From: Phoronis australis
Lineage: Eukaryota; Phoronida; Phoronidae
Assembly: GCA_002633005.1 (NCBI GenBank)
Contig: NMRA01000157.1
Span: 348,073-398,453, forward strand
DNA: 50,381 nucleotides
Direction of reading: 5' to 3'
Of the stretch, positions 11,001 through 22,500 are shown one piece after another (position 1 is the first letter of the stretch; each line of letters opens with the position of its first letter). Made by a program: the position numbers and the translations under genes. The notes under the pieces were generated by a model. The model saw nothing but the letters and a program-made list of their open reading frames with translations, was not told the origin of the DNA and searched no databases.

Positions 11001-11252
11001 CTGCCTCCTGGAGTTCAGATGGGGCGCAGACGATCGGATACACCACATATGTATTCAACCGAGAGATTGGGAAATGAATCTGTAGGAAAAGTAACAGCAG
11101 TTAAACAAAAACGGAGTTTTTCCATCGCCGTACCCATGACAATGCACACGAAACCCAAAGCTCTGCTATCGACTGACGTTGTGAAGCCTAAATTTGAACG
11201 ACCGTGTGATGTTCTAAGCCGCAGGAAATTAAGTATTCCAGACAACAAATAA
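7870..11252 (+). CDS. Three-exon gene: basic Ser-rich protein with RRxS sites and an RVSF motif, 363 aa, unknown family
   Basis: Three exons join in phase: 7870-8003 (ATG; donor CAG|gtaaac, phase 2), 9317-9416 (acceptor ggcag, donor AAA|gtaagt, phase 0) and 10395-11252 (stop TAA). The product is 363 aa and basic. Residues ~79-185 are Lys/Arg/Glu-rich and mostly helical (e.g. RQRLLEQEMNRIDGMWDQKV). From ~187 the protein is Ser/Pro-rich and probably disordered. RRxS-type sites are at Ser93, 223, 268, 292 and 358, with an RxxS at 321. RVSF at 221-224 fits the RVxF docking motif for protein phosphatase 1. No enzyme domain, signal peptide or membrane segment was seen. It is convergent with the LRRK gene. 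I do not recognise the family; the exon joins are inferred from splice signals and phase. Confidence 0.7.
8380..8462 (+). repeat. tRNA-derived SINE piece in intron 1
   Basis: ACAACTTTTTGAAAAAAGGC through AGATTCAAGCCTGGTCAGG matches the reverse complement of 20085-20165. In that copy the Pol III B box reads GGTTCAAACC. No intact tRNA fold is seen. Confidence 0.5.
9317..9416 (+). CDS. Exon 2 of the RRxS/RVSF gene
   Basis: The acceptor tttttgtggcag and donor AAA|gtaagt flank 100 bp that continue exon 1 in phase. It encodes EFMQTVSIRLQCRFWDLTVF and then SKNGTYAGKGKYK. The phase matches exon 3. Confidence 0.65.
9850..10200 (+). repeat. Interspersed repeat family C, copy 2 (in intron 2)
   Basis: It shares 'CTAACTTGGGAACGTTATACC', 'CTCAGAAATG', 'AACATGAAACTATCAGATA', 'AAAAATAGGACTTT' and 'TTTCATCTTGAACATTTATA' with the copies at 2222 and 21545. 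It has no ORF. The tail 'CGAAATTCGGCCATGTTACT' at ~8626 may be another fragment of the family. Confidence 0.55.
10395..11252 (+). CDS. Exon 3 of the RRxS/RVSF gene (main coding exon)
   Basis: The frame opens exactly after TAG at 10392-10394, whose AG is the likely acceptor. Branch-point-like CTGAC and GCTAAC lie ~15-25 bp upstream. The phase (0) fits exon 2. The first codon is TTG, so it is not a start; an internal ATG at 10416 would give a 278-aa product if the upstream exons were not used. It holds 285 codons to TAA with no internal stop and contains all the RRxS sites and the RVSF motif. Confidence 0.85.
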   Translation: MEDKKKIMSNRRRNSDEVGASLKNVRRQRLLEQEMNRIDGMWDQKVKAMTKTKLDLTYNLTGLIEDMKSAEYLHSGLTGDELKAHREQYYSKIKKIKSLKMDKYSLRQPDPADRMPLPPISLQAEGKSGLGARQSFNKKTPRRVSFGGVTDMPTLQETVFEGKRSSSPSAEDAPTEGELNEDLNGERRNSLPESATLPPLRKLPPGVQMGRRRSDTPHMYSTERLGNESVGKVTAVKQKRSFSIAVPMTMHTKPKALLSTDVVKPKFERPCDVLSRRKLSIPDNK

Positions 11253-12146
11253 GTGCTGAGATGATTACAGCCAGAGACCAAGGGCAAAAAAAAACCAAAG
11301 TAGGTTCTGGTCTTTAGCCTGGCTCATTTTAAGGCCTTCACTCAGCGATTAAAAACCACGCCGGCCGAATCAATGTCAGGTAGAGCCTCCGTGTTTTTCG
11401 AAAAGCGCTGTTCAAAGGCACCTAGGCAAGGCTCAAACTTCCATCATTTATCAAGAAATGAGTGAAAAAGATCACCACATCGTGTTTCATCCTCTAAGGT
11501 CGACAGCACCGACTCGATTTTAGCGACCATAACCAGCGATGCTTTTTTGGCTTCGTTACGCGACGAGGTTATAATTATAGCCGATATCTGAAATGCTCAG
11601 AATAAAAAGCAACTGATAGACCATTTATGCCAATATTTTATTATAACAGGAAATGTATCATAACCGTGAAAAAATGATGAAAATTATTACAAACAGTGAT
11701 CCCCTTGTAAAATGTGCAATCACATAAGAACATTTTTTGTCACAGCAAAGCTTTTAAATGTAGTTATCACTGCAAACACAGCGTAAAAATTAACAATATA
11801 ATTTTATGAATAACATGATATAAAAGCAAGTCCCGTTAAAAACGGCAACGGCAACATTTTGAAATTGCAAAGACGTGTTTAACAACCGACTGGGGTCCGT
11901 TGCATCAAAGGTCGTAAACCAGACCGTAGCTAAGACTGTCGTAAGTACGGTCTTGCCTAAAGTAAGACCGGTCGTAAATTAGGCGGTCATGTAGGCACAT
12001 CATTGCGAACACGACGCTGCTTTTTATGTAAGCGAAACATTGCAACACACGTTAAGTTGATAATTATTCATATCCAGACTTGACTGTTGCTTTCACGAGC
12101 CACGTTCACCTTAATGAACGGCCTCAACTAAAATTGGAGTTCTGAC
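10913..12146 (+). repeat. Left copy of a 1.23-kb duplication ending at the N gap
   Basis: The sequence is repeated at 12148-13378 with scattered SNPs and a few small indels. The left copy runs exactly up to the single N, and the right copy starts exactly after it. This is the pattern of two overlapping contigs or haplotypes that were not merged. The left copy contains the end of the coding exon plus ~890 bp of 3' flank. Confidence 0.9.
11601..11606 (+). promoter_or_regulatory. Candidate polyadenylation signal AATAAA
   Basis: AATAAA lies ~350 bp after the stop codon of the RRxS/RVSF gene. It is kept in the second copy at ~12838. No cDNA evidence is available. Confidence 0.4.
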
Positions 12147-12147
12147 N
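12147..12147. other. Assembly gap (single N)
   Basis: One N sits between two near-identical 1.23-kb copies. It marks a contig join, not a real base. Confidence 0.95.
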
Positions 12148-13378
12148 GCCTACAGAAGGCGAATTGAACGAGGACTTGAACGGCGAACGAGGCAATTCAT
12201 TACCAGAAAGTGCAACGCTGCCGCCATTACGCAAACTGCCTCCTGGAGTTCAGATGGGGCGCAGACGATCGGATACACCACATATGTATTCAACCGAGAG
12301 ATTGGGAACTGAATCTGTAGGAAAAGTAACAGCAGTTAAACAAAAACGGAGTTTTTCCATCGCCGTACCCATGACAATGCACACGAAACCCAAAGCTATG
12401 CTATCGACTGACGTTGTGAAGCCTAAATTTGAACGACCGTGTGATGTTCTAAGCCGCAGGAAATTAAGTATTCCAGACAACAAATAAGTGCTGAGATGAT
12501 TGCAGCCAGAGACCAAGGGCAAAAAAAAACAAAGTAGGTTCTGGTCTTTAGCCCGGCTCATTTTGAGGCCTTCACTCAGCGACTAAAAATCACCCCGGCC
12601 GAATCAATGTCAGGTAGAGCCTCCGTGTTTTTCGAAAAGCGCTGTTCAAAGGCACCTAGGCAAGGCTCAAACTTCCATCATTTATCAAGAAATGAGTGAC
12701 AAAGATCACCACACCGTGTTTCATCCTCTAAGGTCGACAGCACCGACTCGATTTAAGCGACCATAACCAGCGATGTTTTTTTGGCTTCGGCGTTACGCGA
12801 CGAGGTTATAATTATAGCCGATATCTGAAATGCTCAAAATAAAAAGCAACTGATAGACCATTTATGACAATATTTTATTATAACAGGAAATGTATCATAA
12901 CCGTGAAAAAATGATGAAAATTATTACAAACAGTGATCCCCTTGTATAATGTGCAATCACATAAGAACATTTTTTGTCACAGCAAAGCTTTTAAATGTAG
13001 TTATCATTGCAAACACAGCGTAAAAATTAACAATATAATTTTATGAATAACATGATATAAAAGCAAGTCCCGTTAAAAACGGCAACATTTTGAAATTGCA
13101 AAGACGTGTTTAACAACTGGGGCCGGGTCCGTTGCATCAAAGGTCGTAAATCAGACCGTAGCTAAGACTGTCGTAAGTACGGTCGTGGCTAAAGTAAGAC
13201 CGGTCGTAAATTAGGCGGTCATGTAGGCACATCATTGCGAACACGACGCTGCTTTTTATGTAAGCGAAACATTGCAACACACGTTAAGTTGATAATTTTT
13301 CATATCCAGACTTGACTGTCGCTTTCACGAGCCACGTTCACCTTAATGAACGGCCTCAACTAAAATTGGAGTTCTGAC
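12148..13378 (+). repeat. Right copy of the 1.23-kb duplication (probable alternative haplotype)
   Basis: It matches 10913-12146 from the base after the N up to GAGTTCTGAC, where unique sequence resumes. Differences include three amino-acid changes in the coding part and small indels in the 3' flank, for example the loss of one GGCAAC at ~13081. Confidence 0.9.
12149..12487 (+). pseudogene. Duplicated 3' fragment of the RRxS/RVSF gene (assembly duplicate)
   Basis: 112 codons plus stop repeat the C-terminal third of the three-exon gene in frame. It lacks a start and the upstream exons. Relative to the first copy it has Arg to Gly in the RRNS site (now RGNS), Asn to Thr and Leu to Met. It should not be counted as a second gene. 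It is best read as the other allele. Confidence 0.8.
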
Positions 13379-13432
13379 TATGAGTCTTAGCCAACACTGA
13401 ACAAACGACCTTCCATAAAACGGGACGGGGGG

Positions 13433-13710
13433 GGGGGCTGTTTCATGAGAAGTGCTTAAAAGTTAAGTCAGAAATTTGGTCTTACACTCCACTCAGCTAT
13501 TCCAGAACAATAATTAAACTTCACTTAAGCAAAAATGCATCCTCTCTAAGGACATGCAAACAACAACTAGTTAGTGAGATAATTTTATAAAATAATTATT
13601 TCCAGACTAAGATGTACTCATAATTACTTTGCTAAAACATTTCTCAGCAATTGTGAAATGGGACACAACTTCTGTCTCAAGTCTTAAGTCACTTTCATGA
13701 AACAGACCCC
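13433..13710. mobile_element. MITE family B, copy 1
   Basis: CTGTTTCATGAGAAGTGCTT at the left is inverted as AAGTCACTTTCATGAAACAG at the right, and further paired blocks lie around TCAGAAATTT and AACTTCTGTCT. It starts in a G homopolymer (13425-13438). It has no ORF. Related copies are at 22092, 26956 and 48575. Confidence 0.7.
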
Positions 13711-14099
13711 TGCAGGTGTTAAACAGACCCCATACACATTAGTCTCTCAAACAAACAGTCCAGAAATACATCTGGTTCAACACTAAATCCTTAAAGTCGC
13801 AAGAACCACGTGAAAATCATCAAAATCCAAAAAAAAAATAGACTGGTTTAAGAATTAACTGCAAATACAATAATCACAAAGGCATCCAAGGATAAAGTCA
13901 GTATAATTACAAGAAATTCATAATGCTAGCCCTTGCACTTTTAAAATATCTTTAAAGACCAACATATCAATTGATGGCATATATATATGGCACTTATATA
14001 CGACACTTAAATATGGCACTATCAAAACACTTGACTTGCACAGTGACACCCTGCAGTAGTATATTAACTGGAATCAAGAGGGCAAGATTACAGGGCCCA
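13711..14099. other. Non-coding spacer
   Basis: AT-rich intergenic sequence with a short TATA-type run near 13978. No gene or shared repeat was seen. Confidence 0.35.
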
Positions 14100-14525
14100 G
14101 TTGCATGAAATAGTCCCAAATTGAGACTCAACTAAGTTCCCTACATCATGCATATTTGTGGGCTTGTGAAAACACTGATTGCCCTTTCTTATGCTATTTG
14201 AATCTCATTACTAGTCAGTTTTTGGCTTTGATACAAATCCAAACCAACTCTACATCAAATTCGAAATATTATTGAAAATAAATAGGGACCCTTAATGCAA
14301 CACCACTAATTTAAGGTCCAAGTCCATAATTATTATGACTCAATTCAACGCTCAGTCTTTAGTTATATTATTAGAAAATGTCAATTGTCAAAGAGGAGCT
14401 TATAATGAAGATATAATGATCATAGAAAAATATAACATCTGTGAGTGAAGAAGAAACAGAAGAAACAAATACCAAAAGATTTAGGGAACTTAGTTGAATC
14501 CCTACTTGGGAGGGCTTTGTGCAAC
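14100..14525 (+). mobile_element. MITE family A, copy 2
   Basis: Its ends are GTTGCATGAAATAGTCCCAA and the inverted ...CTTTGTGCAAC, with ~45 bp imperfect arms that include ACTCAACTAAGTTCCCT / AGGGAACTTAGTTGAATCCC. The interior is non-coding and matches copy 1 at 2576-2985 in reverse. It is the more complete of the two copies. Confidence 0.8.
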
Positions 14526-14609
14526 CGGACACAGTTTATCATTTTGTAACGCCAACACAACTGCAAAAATCCTAGTAAGTAACAAAATTCTTGCAATAAA
14601 ATCCTGCAG

Positions 14610-14723
14610 ATCGGTAACAGTAAGTAGAGCTAATCAGGGGGACCCGCTGTCTAGAGCAGTAACAGTAAGTAGAGTTAATCAGGGGGACCTGTCTAGATCA
14701 GTAACAGTAAGTAGAGTCAATCA
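14610..14723 (+). repeat. Minisatellite, ~42-50-bp unit, ~2.6 copies
   Basis: The core GTAACAGTAAGTAGAG followed by TTAATCAGGGGGACC and CTGTCTAGA repeats three times, with the last unit truncated. It opens a spurious frame with SVTVSRVNQGD repeats. Confidence 0.8.
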
Positions 14724-16169
14724 TTTCATTCACATAGGCAGATACTGGGGAGGAACCCCCTTTGTAGTCAAAACGGCAAACAAAAACCATGGGAAAATTT
14801 CTTTCAAAAACATATCACTTTAATTGAACCTCCCCTTTTGTGAATGTTGGATCCGCCTTTGATACACAACACCCTACTCCATCACAGCTGCACCACTAAC
14901 ATACAACTGATTACTAATTCAGGTAAATGGCAATTCTTCACTTAGTTTGCACAAAAATAATTGAAACTGAGCGTGTGGAACATGAACTTCCTTAGGAAAC
15001 CCTAAAAGCTGACCAACAAAGCATTATACAAAGGGGGCCATCATTCTCAAGAATACAAACTCTCGCAGTTGCTAGGAGGTAATATGTGTGGGCTGGTCCA
15101 TTGGACTGTGCAATGGTAACCTGAATACAATAAGTGAGTTTGTCCGTCTTTTGTTTCCTCTAGGTATTTGGAGATTGACTTAATCTTTTGTCTGGGAATG
15201 ACGTAAGCTGCACAGGGGTGAAAACAAAGTGAGTGAGCAGCTGAAATACGCTTTCGATCCTATTCAACAAACATTTATGTGCAAAGACTAACAAAAATAG
15301 GAAAAGTTGGACAGTATTACCTGACCACTAGAAGTAAAATTTCAGAATTGTCAAGCTTTTGTTGCTACAGCTAAATATTTGGCGTTGCTACTAGTCAACA
15401 ACACACCCACAATGAGTAAGCAACAACTGTACATGAATATGGCCATCTGCGCAGACTAACTCATTGGGTTCCGTTATAAGCAATTCACTACTTGCACACT
15501 TTGGTGGCGCTGCAAAAATGATTGTTGGGCATTGTTTAGTACACATTGCCTCGTTGTAGCATTAAGTTTAACAACGCAAATGTGAAAGAGTGCGTGTTCC
15601 AAACATGCAGAAATATTGTTGTTTGGACACAACACCTCGAGAATTATGGCGAATTTGTGCAAGTAGTGGATGAGTACAGAAATCATCTTTAATATTTGCA
15701 AGGAGCAAATCGAGGTCAACTGTACAGAAGCAAGTGTTACTACTTAAAATCTGTCATTTTGACACAAAAAACGGCAATAAAAGACATTATGTGGCACTAA
15801 ATGTTGACTTACATTGATTCTGACGACTAACTGATGTGCATCGTTTCAAGATTGTATTCGTTCCAACATCATTAACAATTAGTAAGCTCCATAGTTTAAA
15901 CAAGATTTCATAGACCCAACGTTTTTCAGGTCAAACGTTGAGCCTAATCCCTTTTAGAAAATTTGCAACACCTTTGTCAGATAGACAAATAACATAACCT
16001 GAAACATATTAAGTATTGCCTGTAAAACACTTTTTGAGTCCAGCAAAGTTCAGCGGTCTAGAGCATAGAATGCACAATGAAACAACTCCTTGAAGTTACT
16101 CCCTATAAAGTACGTCAAAGGGTCAAAGAGAGTTATTAAGATCTCGTGGCAATGGAGGAAGCGAACTGT
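14724..16169. other. Convergent intergenic region / probable 3' UTR side of LRRK
   Basis: No coding exon was seen on either strand. The bases just left of 16170 should be LRRK 3' UTR. A weak ATTAAA (minus sense) occurs at 15688-15693. Confidence 0.4.
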
Positions 16170-16543
16170 TCAGTAATGACGCCAATCCTCAGCTAACCAC
16201 GTCAACAGATGGGGCCTCATCAGGTCCTCGTTCTCCATCTTGTACGCCTTGGACTTCACATGATCAAGCCTCATTGGCCGGTACTGTTTACCCACGCTCA
16301 CAATGTGGCTGACCAGAGGTCTATCCATCACCTGGTTTCCACGAAGGTCCTCGACATTGACTTCGTCTTTGGGAGGAGTGATGGGCAGAATTGCCTTGAC
16401 ATAGCACGACTCGTCACCATGGCAACGGAAGATGGCCAGCGGCCACAAAGTTATTTTGTCAGCAACGATAATACAACCCCACATGGTGCCAACGTAGATC
16501 TCATCATGGAGAATGTTCATTGCTGTCACCTGGCATTTGACGG
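16170..16543 (-). CDS. LRRK: LRRK exon 23: last WD40 blade and C-terminus
   Basis: The acceptor cttcag is followed by 374 bp to TGA (16170-16172). The blade motif is EIYVGTMWGCIIVAD. A basic/acidic tail follows (VSHIVSVGKQYRPMRLDH...), ending LLTWLAEDWRHY. The frame agrees with exon 22 (phase 1). Confidence 0.93.
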
Positions 16544-19500
16544 CTGAAGGAGAGAAACAAGATTATAATATCATTTTGCTCCCAATTGCATTTTATATTT
16601 CAGTGTATTGTAATCTTCAGTGATGAAAAAGAAATTTTAAAGAGATGATTCTTTCAGATTCTATACCTCCACGGCAAACAACAAAGATGTCTCGAACATT
16701 TTCAAACCACAAGAGATAAGAGCTTACACTGCAAATATATCATCCAGGGCATTCGTAAGAATAAAGGAGGGCAAAAAGCTAGCACTTTTGACAGATTTTT
16801 GTTGTAAAATTACTGAAGAATCGACAAACAGTACAAGCAAAAAGTATTCAGGCGAAATGACCCAGAATAACCCGTCAGTGCAGCTGGACAATTAGCATTC
16901 TGTGATGACCAAAAATGCAGAGGACTTTAAAACAGAAAAGTTTATAAGATGACTAAGCTATTCTGAATTTGACACCTTAATAGTAATTAACACTCATTTA
17001 TAAAATGCTGTTAACAAAATTGAACACCATGGCAGTAAATGGTATTTGGTCTGATTACTTTTGTCCTATACATCAATGTCAACAAAGCTTCAGTTAGGAT
17101 CAGTTGAAGACACTCAGTTAATGTTACATATAATCAGGTTTTTACACAGACAGTGTACATACGCTCAAGGGTGCCATCGAATCCAGAGTAGGTTTTATTA
17201 AACTTGTCTATCTGTGGTATGGTCTTCGAGCAGTTGAGTATTGATTTGATCTTCTTACTCTCCGCATCCCAATGGAAAACTTTGAAACCTGAATTAGTGA
17301 AGAACTACAGCTGTACATTACAACAAAATGAAAGAAGGCAGACGACAACTTTGGTTCTCCTTGCACGGGAATCACAGTGTTTCCCCTGGGTTTCGAAAGG
17401 AGAAGGGTGTTGAATGCTCCCAGTGGGATGCAAAACTCGTTGCTGTACGCAAGTATGGGGTATGGGATCCCTGGGGTTCAAAAGGAGCGAGGTGGTGAAT
17501 GGTCCAAGTGGGTGCGGAATCCAGTGCCGCAACGGGTGTCATTGCGTGATCTCGGTGTAAGAAGAGTTTTGTATTTCCAACATATTTCAATCACCAATTA
17601 AAGCTGTGTTAGGAAGCGAACATGCTTGGACAGGACATCAGGCTACTTGATCAAATAATTGAATTCTCTGGCTCTCAACACGTACATAGTATGAAAAAAG
17701 TTAAACCTGTTAAGACTTGCTTAACTAACTTGTATAATGAAATTTACACCTCGTAATATATTCTTGCTCAATGTCAATCAGCTAGATGGTTTTAGCCGGC
17801 ATAGCAGGCGATTTATCTATCCATGCCATGCAGACGACTACAGACACTGGTCTATGATTCATTGACCTAGTGACTATTTCGTGCAATATAATTCACACTG
17901 TTGTACAATCCCTTTTGTAAATGTGAACATAACAAAATGAATAAACTTTACCATTTCTCCACCCATTTCATCAGTGTTCATTCAGGCACTTCACCATTTT
18001 AAAAAAATTAAACTAATGTCAAGTTCATTGCCTGGTACCTGGTCCCTGACAGTATTCAATTGCTCTGCATTATTGCCGGGAAAACCAGGCAGTACCAAAT
18101 GTAGGTCAGGTCACTAAGCAAACATGAGGAAGGACAAGGATAAAAGGATCTTTAACACACAATATTGTTTTTCCCCATTTGATCCACAAACACCAACAAT
18201 AGCCAAATAACTTGTGTATTAACGTGTTCAAGTTTTACTAACAATTTTTGCATAGCCGTGGAGTTTTCATGTCAGGATTAGATGAACACACAGAACAACG
18301 TTTTGCACAATCGAGACACTCAGGAACAATTTGCGGCCACAAACCCGTCACGGAACAGGAAATTAAAGTGAATTTTATCCCATCATTCAATACTCTAACC
18401 TCATTGACAGATCACTTCAGTGACTGCCTTTTTGCTAAAAGTTAAATCCTGAGCACACTCCCAAAACATTTGTGTAAATAATGCTTTTTCGCGAGTTTTT
18501 CATGTCTAGTTGATGAAATGCAACCCTACTGTGCATTCCGCAGAGGCGAGAATGTTGTGAAAATGTTAAAACACCCAAGACTTTGTGAGATATTACCATG
18601 CATTTAACATGAAGCATGTGACCACAGTAGCTTCCTTAGTGAATCCTGCATATTTTCCACATTCTCAAAGACGTTATCTACAATTTAAAACTAGTCAACT
18701 AGACTTTAATAGTCTCGTGCAATTACCTCACTCACTAAGAGGACTTCACAACCAAGAGGCAAAACCAAAAGCGGTTTAATGGAGAACACAGAGAATCATC
18801 TTTAGTGAGGTTTCCGTTTCATAACCTCTGTTAACATCAACTGACTAGTATGTATCTATTAAGGCCATTAAAAACAAATGGAATGCCATGCTTAACAAAA
18901 CTTACTCAAGGAAAATTTGCTGTCGAGATACTCTGACATATACATTAAACATACATAGCCAGCCGAACGAGTTCAAACACTTGAAAAGTGTTAAGTGCTA
19001 GAGGTTAGTTAAATCTCACAAGTCGAACCTGGATAGACATAAGACCACGCCGAGTTCGGAGCAGAAGATGTGGTCACCAGTATCTGCACGTTTCCTTCGT
19101 CGTCTGCCGGTTCATAGTGATTTATTTTGGCGATCACCTGGTCTTCGTTGGAAGCCTTCATTACATGTATGTAACCACTGTCAAGGCCGCACCACAGTTC
19201 TGACTGACTGCAATATCAGCAGTAACACAACTAAATATTTCAAAGGGACAATCTTGACTGCAAAAGTGATTTACAGAAATTGGTAGCAGCCTGTAACCAA
19301 GCCCAATGGCTATGCAACAACAGTCCAACACTCTGCCACTGAGCCAAATCCCACACGCTTTATAGCAGAGCATTTTAAAATATTCAAAAAGTGAAGATAC
19401 CGGCCCTGGTTTCAGCAAATGCCAGACGCACAATGGCATTCATTCTGGTGATTTGTAATAAAATCACAGCTTTTATTGCTCTGGTCAAAGCTAATAACTT

Positions 19501-22500
19501 CAAGAAGTCCAAACCATCCAGCAATACAGTTAACTCAAACATGGCTTCTTCAGTCACAAAAGCGACAATGTAAGTTACAATGACTGTATAGTTTTGTAGA
19601 CTTAATACACAGGCTTGTTGATAATGTCCTACATGACATCAGTGATAGAAAATCTATAACATTTATCAGAATGCACTTTGACTAAATTGTGACATGAATA
19701 CGAACTACAACTGTTTTTTAATTAGCTATACAAGGGGAAATGAAATATTCATGGAAACGTGAAAACCAGTAGCTATGGAAAAATACAGTCTAGCTGATAA
19801 AATTACTCTAAAAGAACTCATCCAAGATGTCTTACTTTTCTTCCCGATAAACAACAGCGCAGCAAAACAATTTTCTCCCAGAAACCACAGTCCTCTTCAA
19901 AACCTGAGTGAGTTCTGCAAAAGGTATAGATTGTAGATAAAAAGCTCCTACACAAATTCATGACAATTACAAGCAACACAGACAGGAGAACCAGTCAACA
20001 AATCATGAGTCGCACAGAGTGAGGCACTGACCAGGACCACTCTTACTAACAACAACGAGAAAACAGTGTAGAGATATTCCTGACCAGGTTTGAACCCTTG
20101 ACCTTTGGGCGCATTGATGATAAAAAGTGTGCCTTTTTCAAAAAGTTGTGCCCAGCAGACTTTGGTAACATACCAAACAGAAACACCGAGGGCAATTGAA
20201 ATAAGCACAGACTCATGTTCGTGTAAAAGTTGCGGCATTAAAATTCCATACAAAGCCAATCTGACAAAGACTTCAAACTGACTTCAGCTGAAGCAGAATA
20301 AGAACTCACTGGCTATATGTTGACTAAAATCTTGTATTTTTGGAATAGTTTTAAAAGATGGGCCTGGAGGCACGCTGCTGCAATGTACTTGTGCCTTTTA
20401 ATTTTTTTATGCGCTAATGGCCCAAAGGCGGGGTTCAGGAATACCCCTGCAGTGCATACTACTTATTCCATTCACAGGGGTGCCAACCCATTAAGGACAT
20501 AATCTGCAACCTTCATGTTAAAAATCCATTATTTAGTAACTAATTTGTACAATTTCCAAACATTTTCAGAAACTTTAAATTTCAATCGCATTAGATGGAT
20601 TGATACACACTAAAACAACAATTTTCAATTTCAAATCGTGCTTAACTAAAAAAGCAATTGTTATATTACGTAATAACTCAGCTCGACACATCAACATTTT
20701 TCAGCTTTTGCTGTTGGCATGGTTGATTTCTTCCCACGCTACCACGGCCCCACAAATCCCGATATCTCACAATTCCTTATCCATAACCGTGTTATAGGCG
20801 TCAGGGTTTTCAGTGTTGAAGACAGCGTGATTAAACACTGTTAATTCCATTCCCGTTTTCTAAATGCAACCTAGTTCATCAGTATATTACTCAACTTCAA
20901 AATTTTGCTCCAGACACCTTAACATAATTTCCAAAGCATACGATATCCCACAATGCAAAACCAAGTAAGCGCATTTCTCATTGGCTGTTTCACAAAAAAT
21001 GCAATTGACCAATCAAAAACGGGAAGTATTGTTTGTTCAGAATTATTACGCTAATTGCATTCTACACTGCATGGTACTCAAGACAAATGTTATTGCTCGG
21101 ATCTTTCGTTCTCGACAATTTCCACCACTTTCCAGTACTTTCTGCCTCAATCTTCGCCGATCTGGCGCTTCAAAACACAGACAATTTTTATGATAATTTT
21201 AACCTTTACCTGATTTTACAAGAGAAACCAATGCTTAAAATCTGCAACATTTGAAAATCCGTAATGTAGTGATTTTGACCCTAAAAGTGTAGGGAAAACG
21301 GATAAATCCGTAACAGTTGGCAGTCCTGCATTCAAAGTACGGTAAATATTCTCCAGTTTAAGGAAATCAATTATTTCGCTCAAGGTCAGAGAACCACATT
21401 TTAAAAATAGACAATATCAGCCCAGTGTTCCAAATTCAAGAATCGATGTTGTGCACCATGAGGATGCATGGAAATCTTTTGTTGGCCATTTCCTCATGCA
21501 AGTAAACTGACAAAGTTTTTGAATGACTGAAGAAATGGAGTTTAATTGTAGAAAGTTGTGTAGGACCATCCCAAAATGGCCAGGAACATCATATCTCAGA
21601 TACGGCCGTTTGGATTTACATGAAACTTTCAGATAACCTGCATCATGTATTGTCTGCCTCCAAAATGGTGCAAGAAATTGCTTTTAAAAGTTTACACTTT
21701 TGCATAATGAAGGAGCTATCCAAAAATAGGGTTTGTGATTTTCATGAAAACCTCAAATTCCGACTACAGACTTTCCACTTTCAGAAAATGTATACCTTTA
21801 CAAAGTTAAAGTTAAATAGTTTTGTAGATATGTGGCTTCACACACCAACAAGTTAATAAGGCCCTGTATGACCTTGAATTAGAAAACGATTCTTTTGGCT
21901 TGAGAACAACTGACATCCTGTTACTGGTTCAGACTTAAGGCTCACGAAGGTGTCGCTGAGGCAGTATGTGAATCGGTGAAATTCCTGTTGTTTTACCGAG
22001 ATTAGTTAGTTCAAGTAAAGGATAAGAACATTTGATAACGTCGCTTTGGAAGAAAATTTAGGCCTGTGAAGAAAGTCATTTTTTAACACCAGGGGTCAGT
22101 TTCATGACAGTGACTAAAGACTTAAGACAGAAATTTGGCATTACGCTCCAACTTCATTCACACCAAAGTCATTATCTCATTCTATAGTAACTACCAGTTA
22201 ATATCACTATGTAATATTTTCAAAGACTTCCCTTTTGCTCCATAAAAAGCTCTATCTTAAGTTTCAGAAATAGTCATGTGGAGCGCAGTACCAAATGTCT
22301 GAATTTTAAGTCTTATAATGGAAGTTAATTCTCATGAAAAAGACCCCAGAACATAGAACACAGATTGTCCTGTCTTATCAAAATTATTCTCAGAACATCC
22401 GAGTCCTTCTCAACATCTTGATGGAATGGGGTAGGGACATGCGTAAATGGGCAACTTCAGCTAAAATAATAACACTCTCCACGGCATTCTTACTCCAATC

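Noticed and set aside
14494-14823. Plus-strand ORF with SVTVSRVNQGD repeats
   Set aside because: It starts with TTG, begins inside MITE A and runs through a minisatellite.
19948-20259. 103-aa minus-strand ORF as a possible WD40 exon
   Set aside because: It overlaps a SINE also found at 8380-8462, and the phase-fitting exon was found at 19836-19914 instead.
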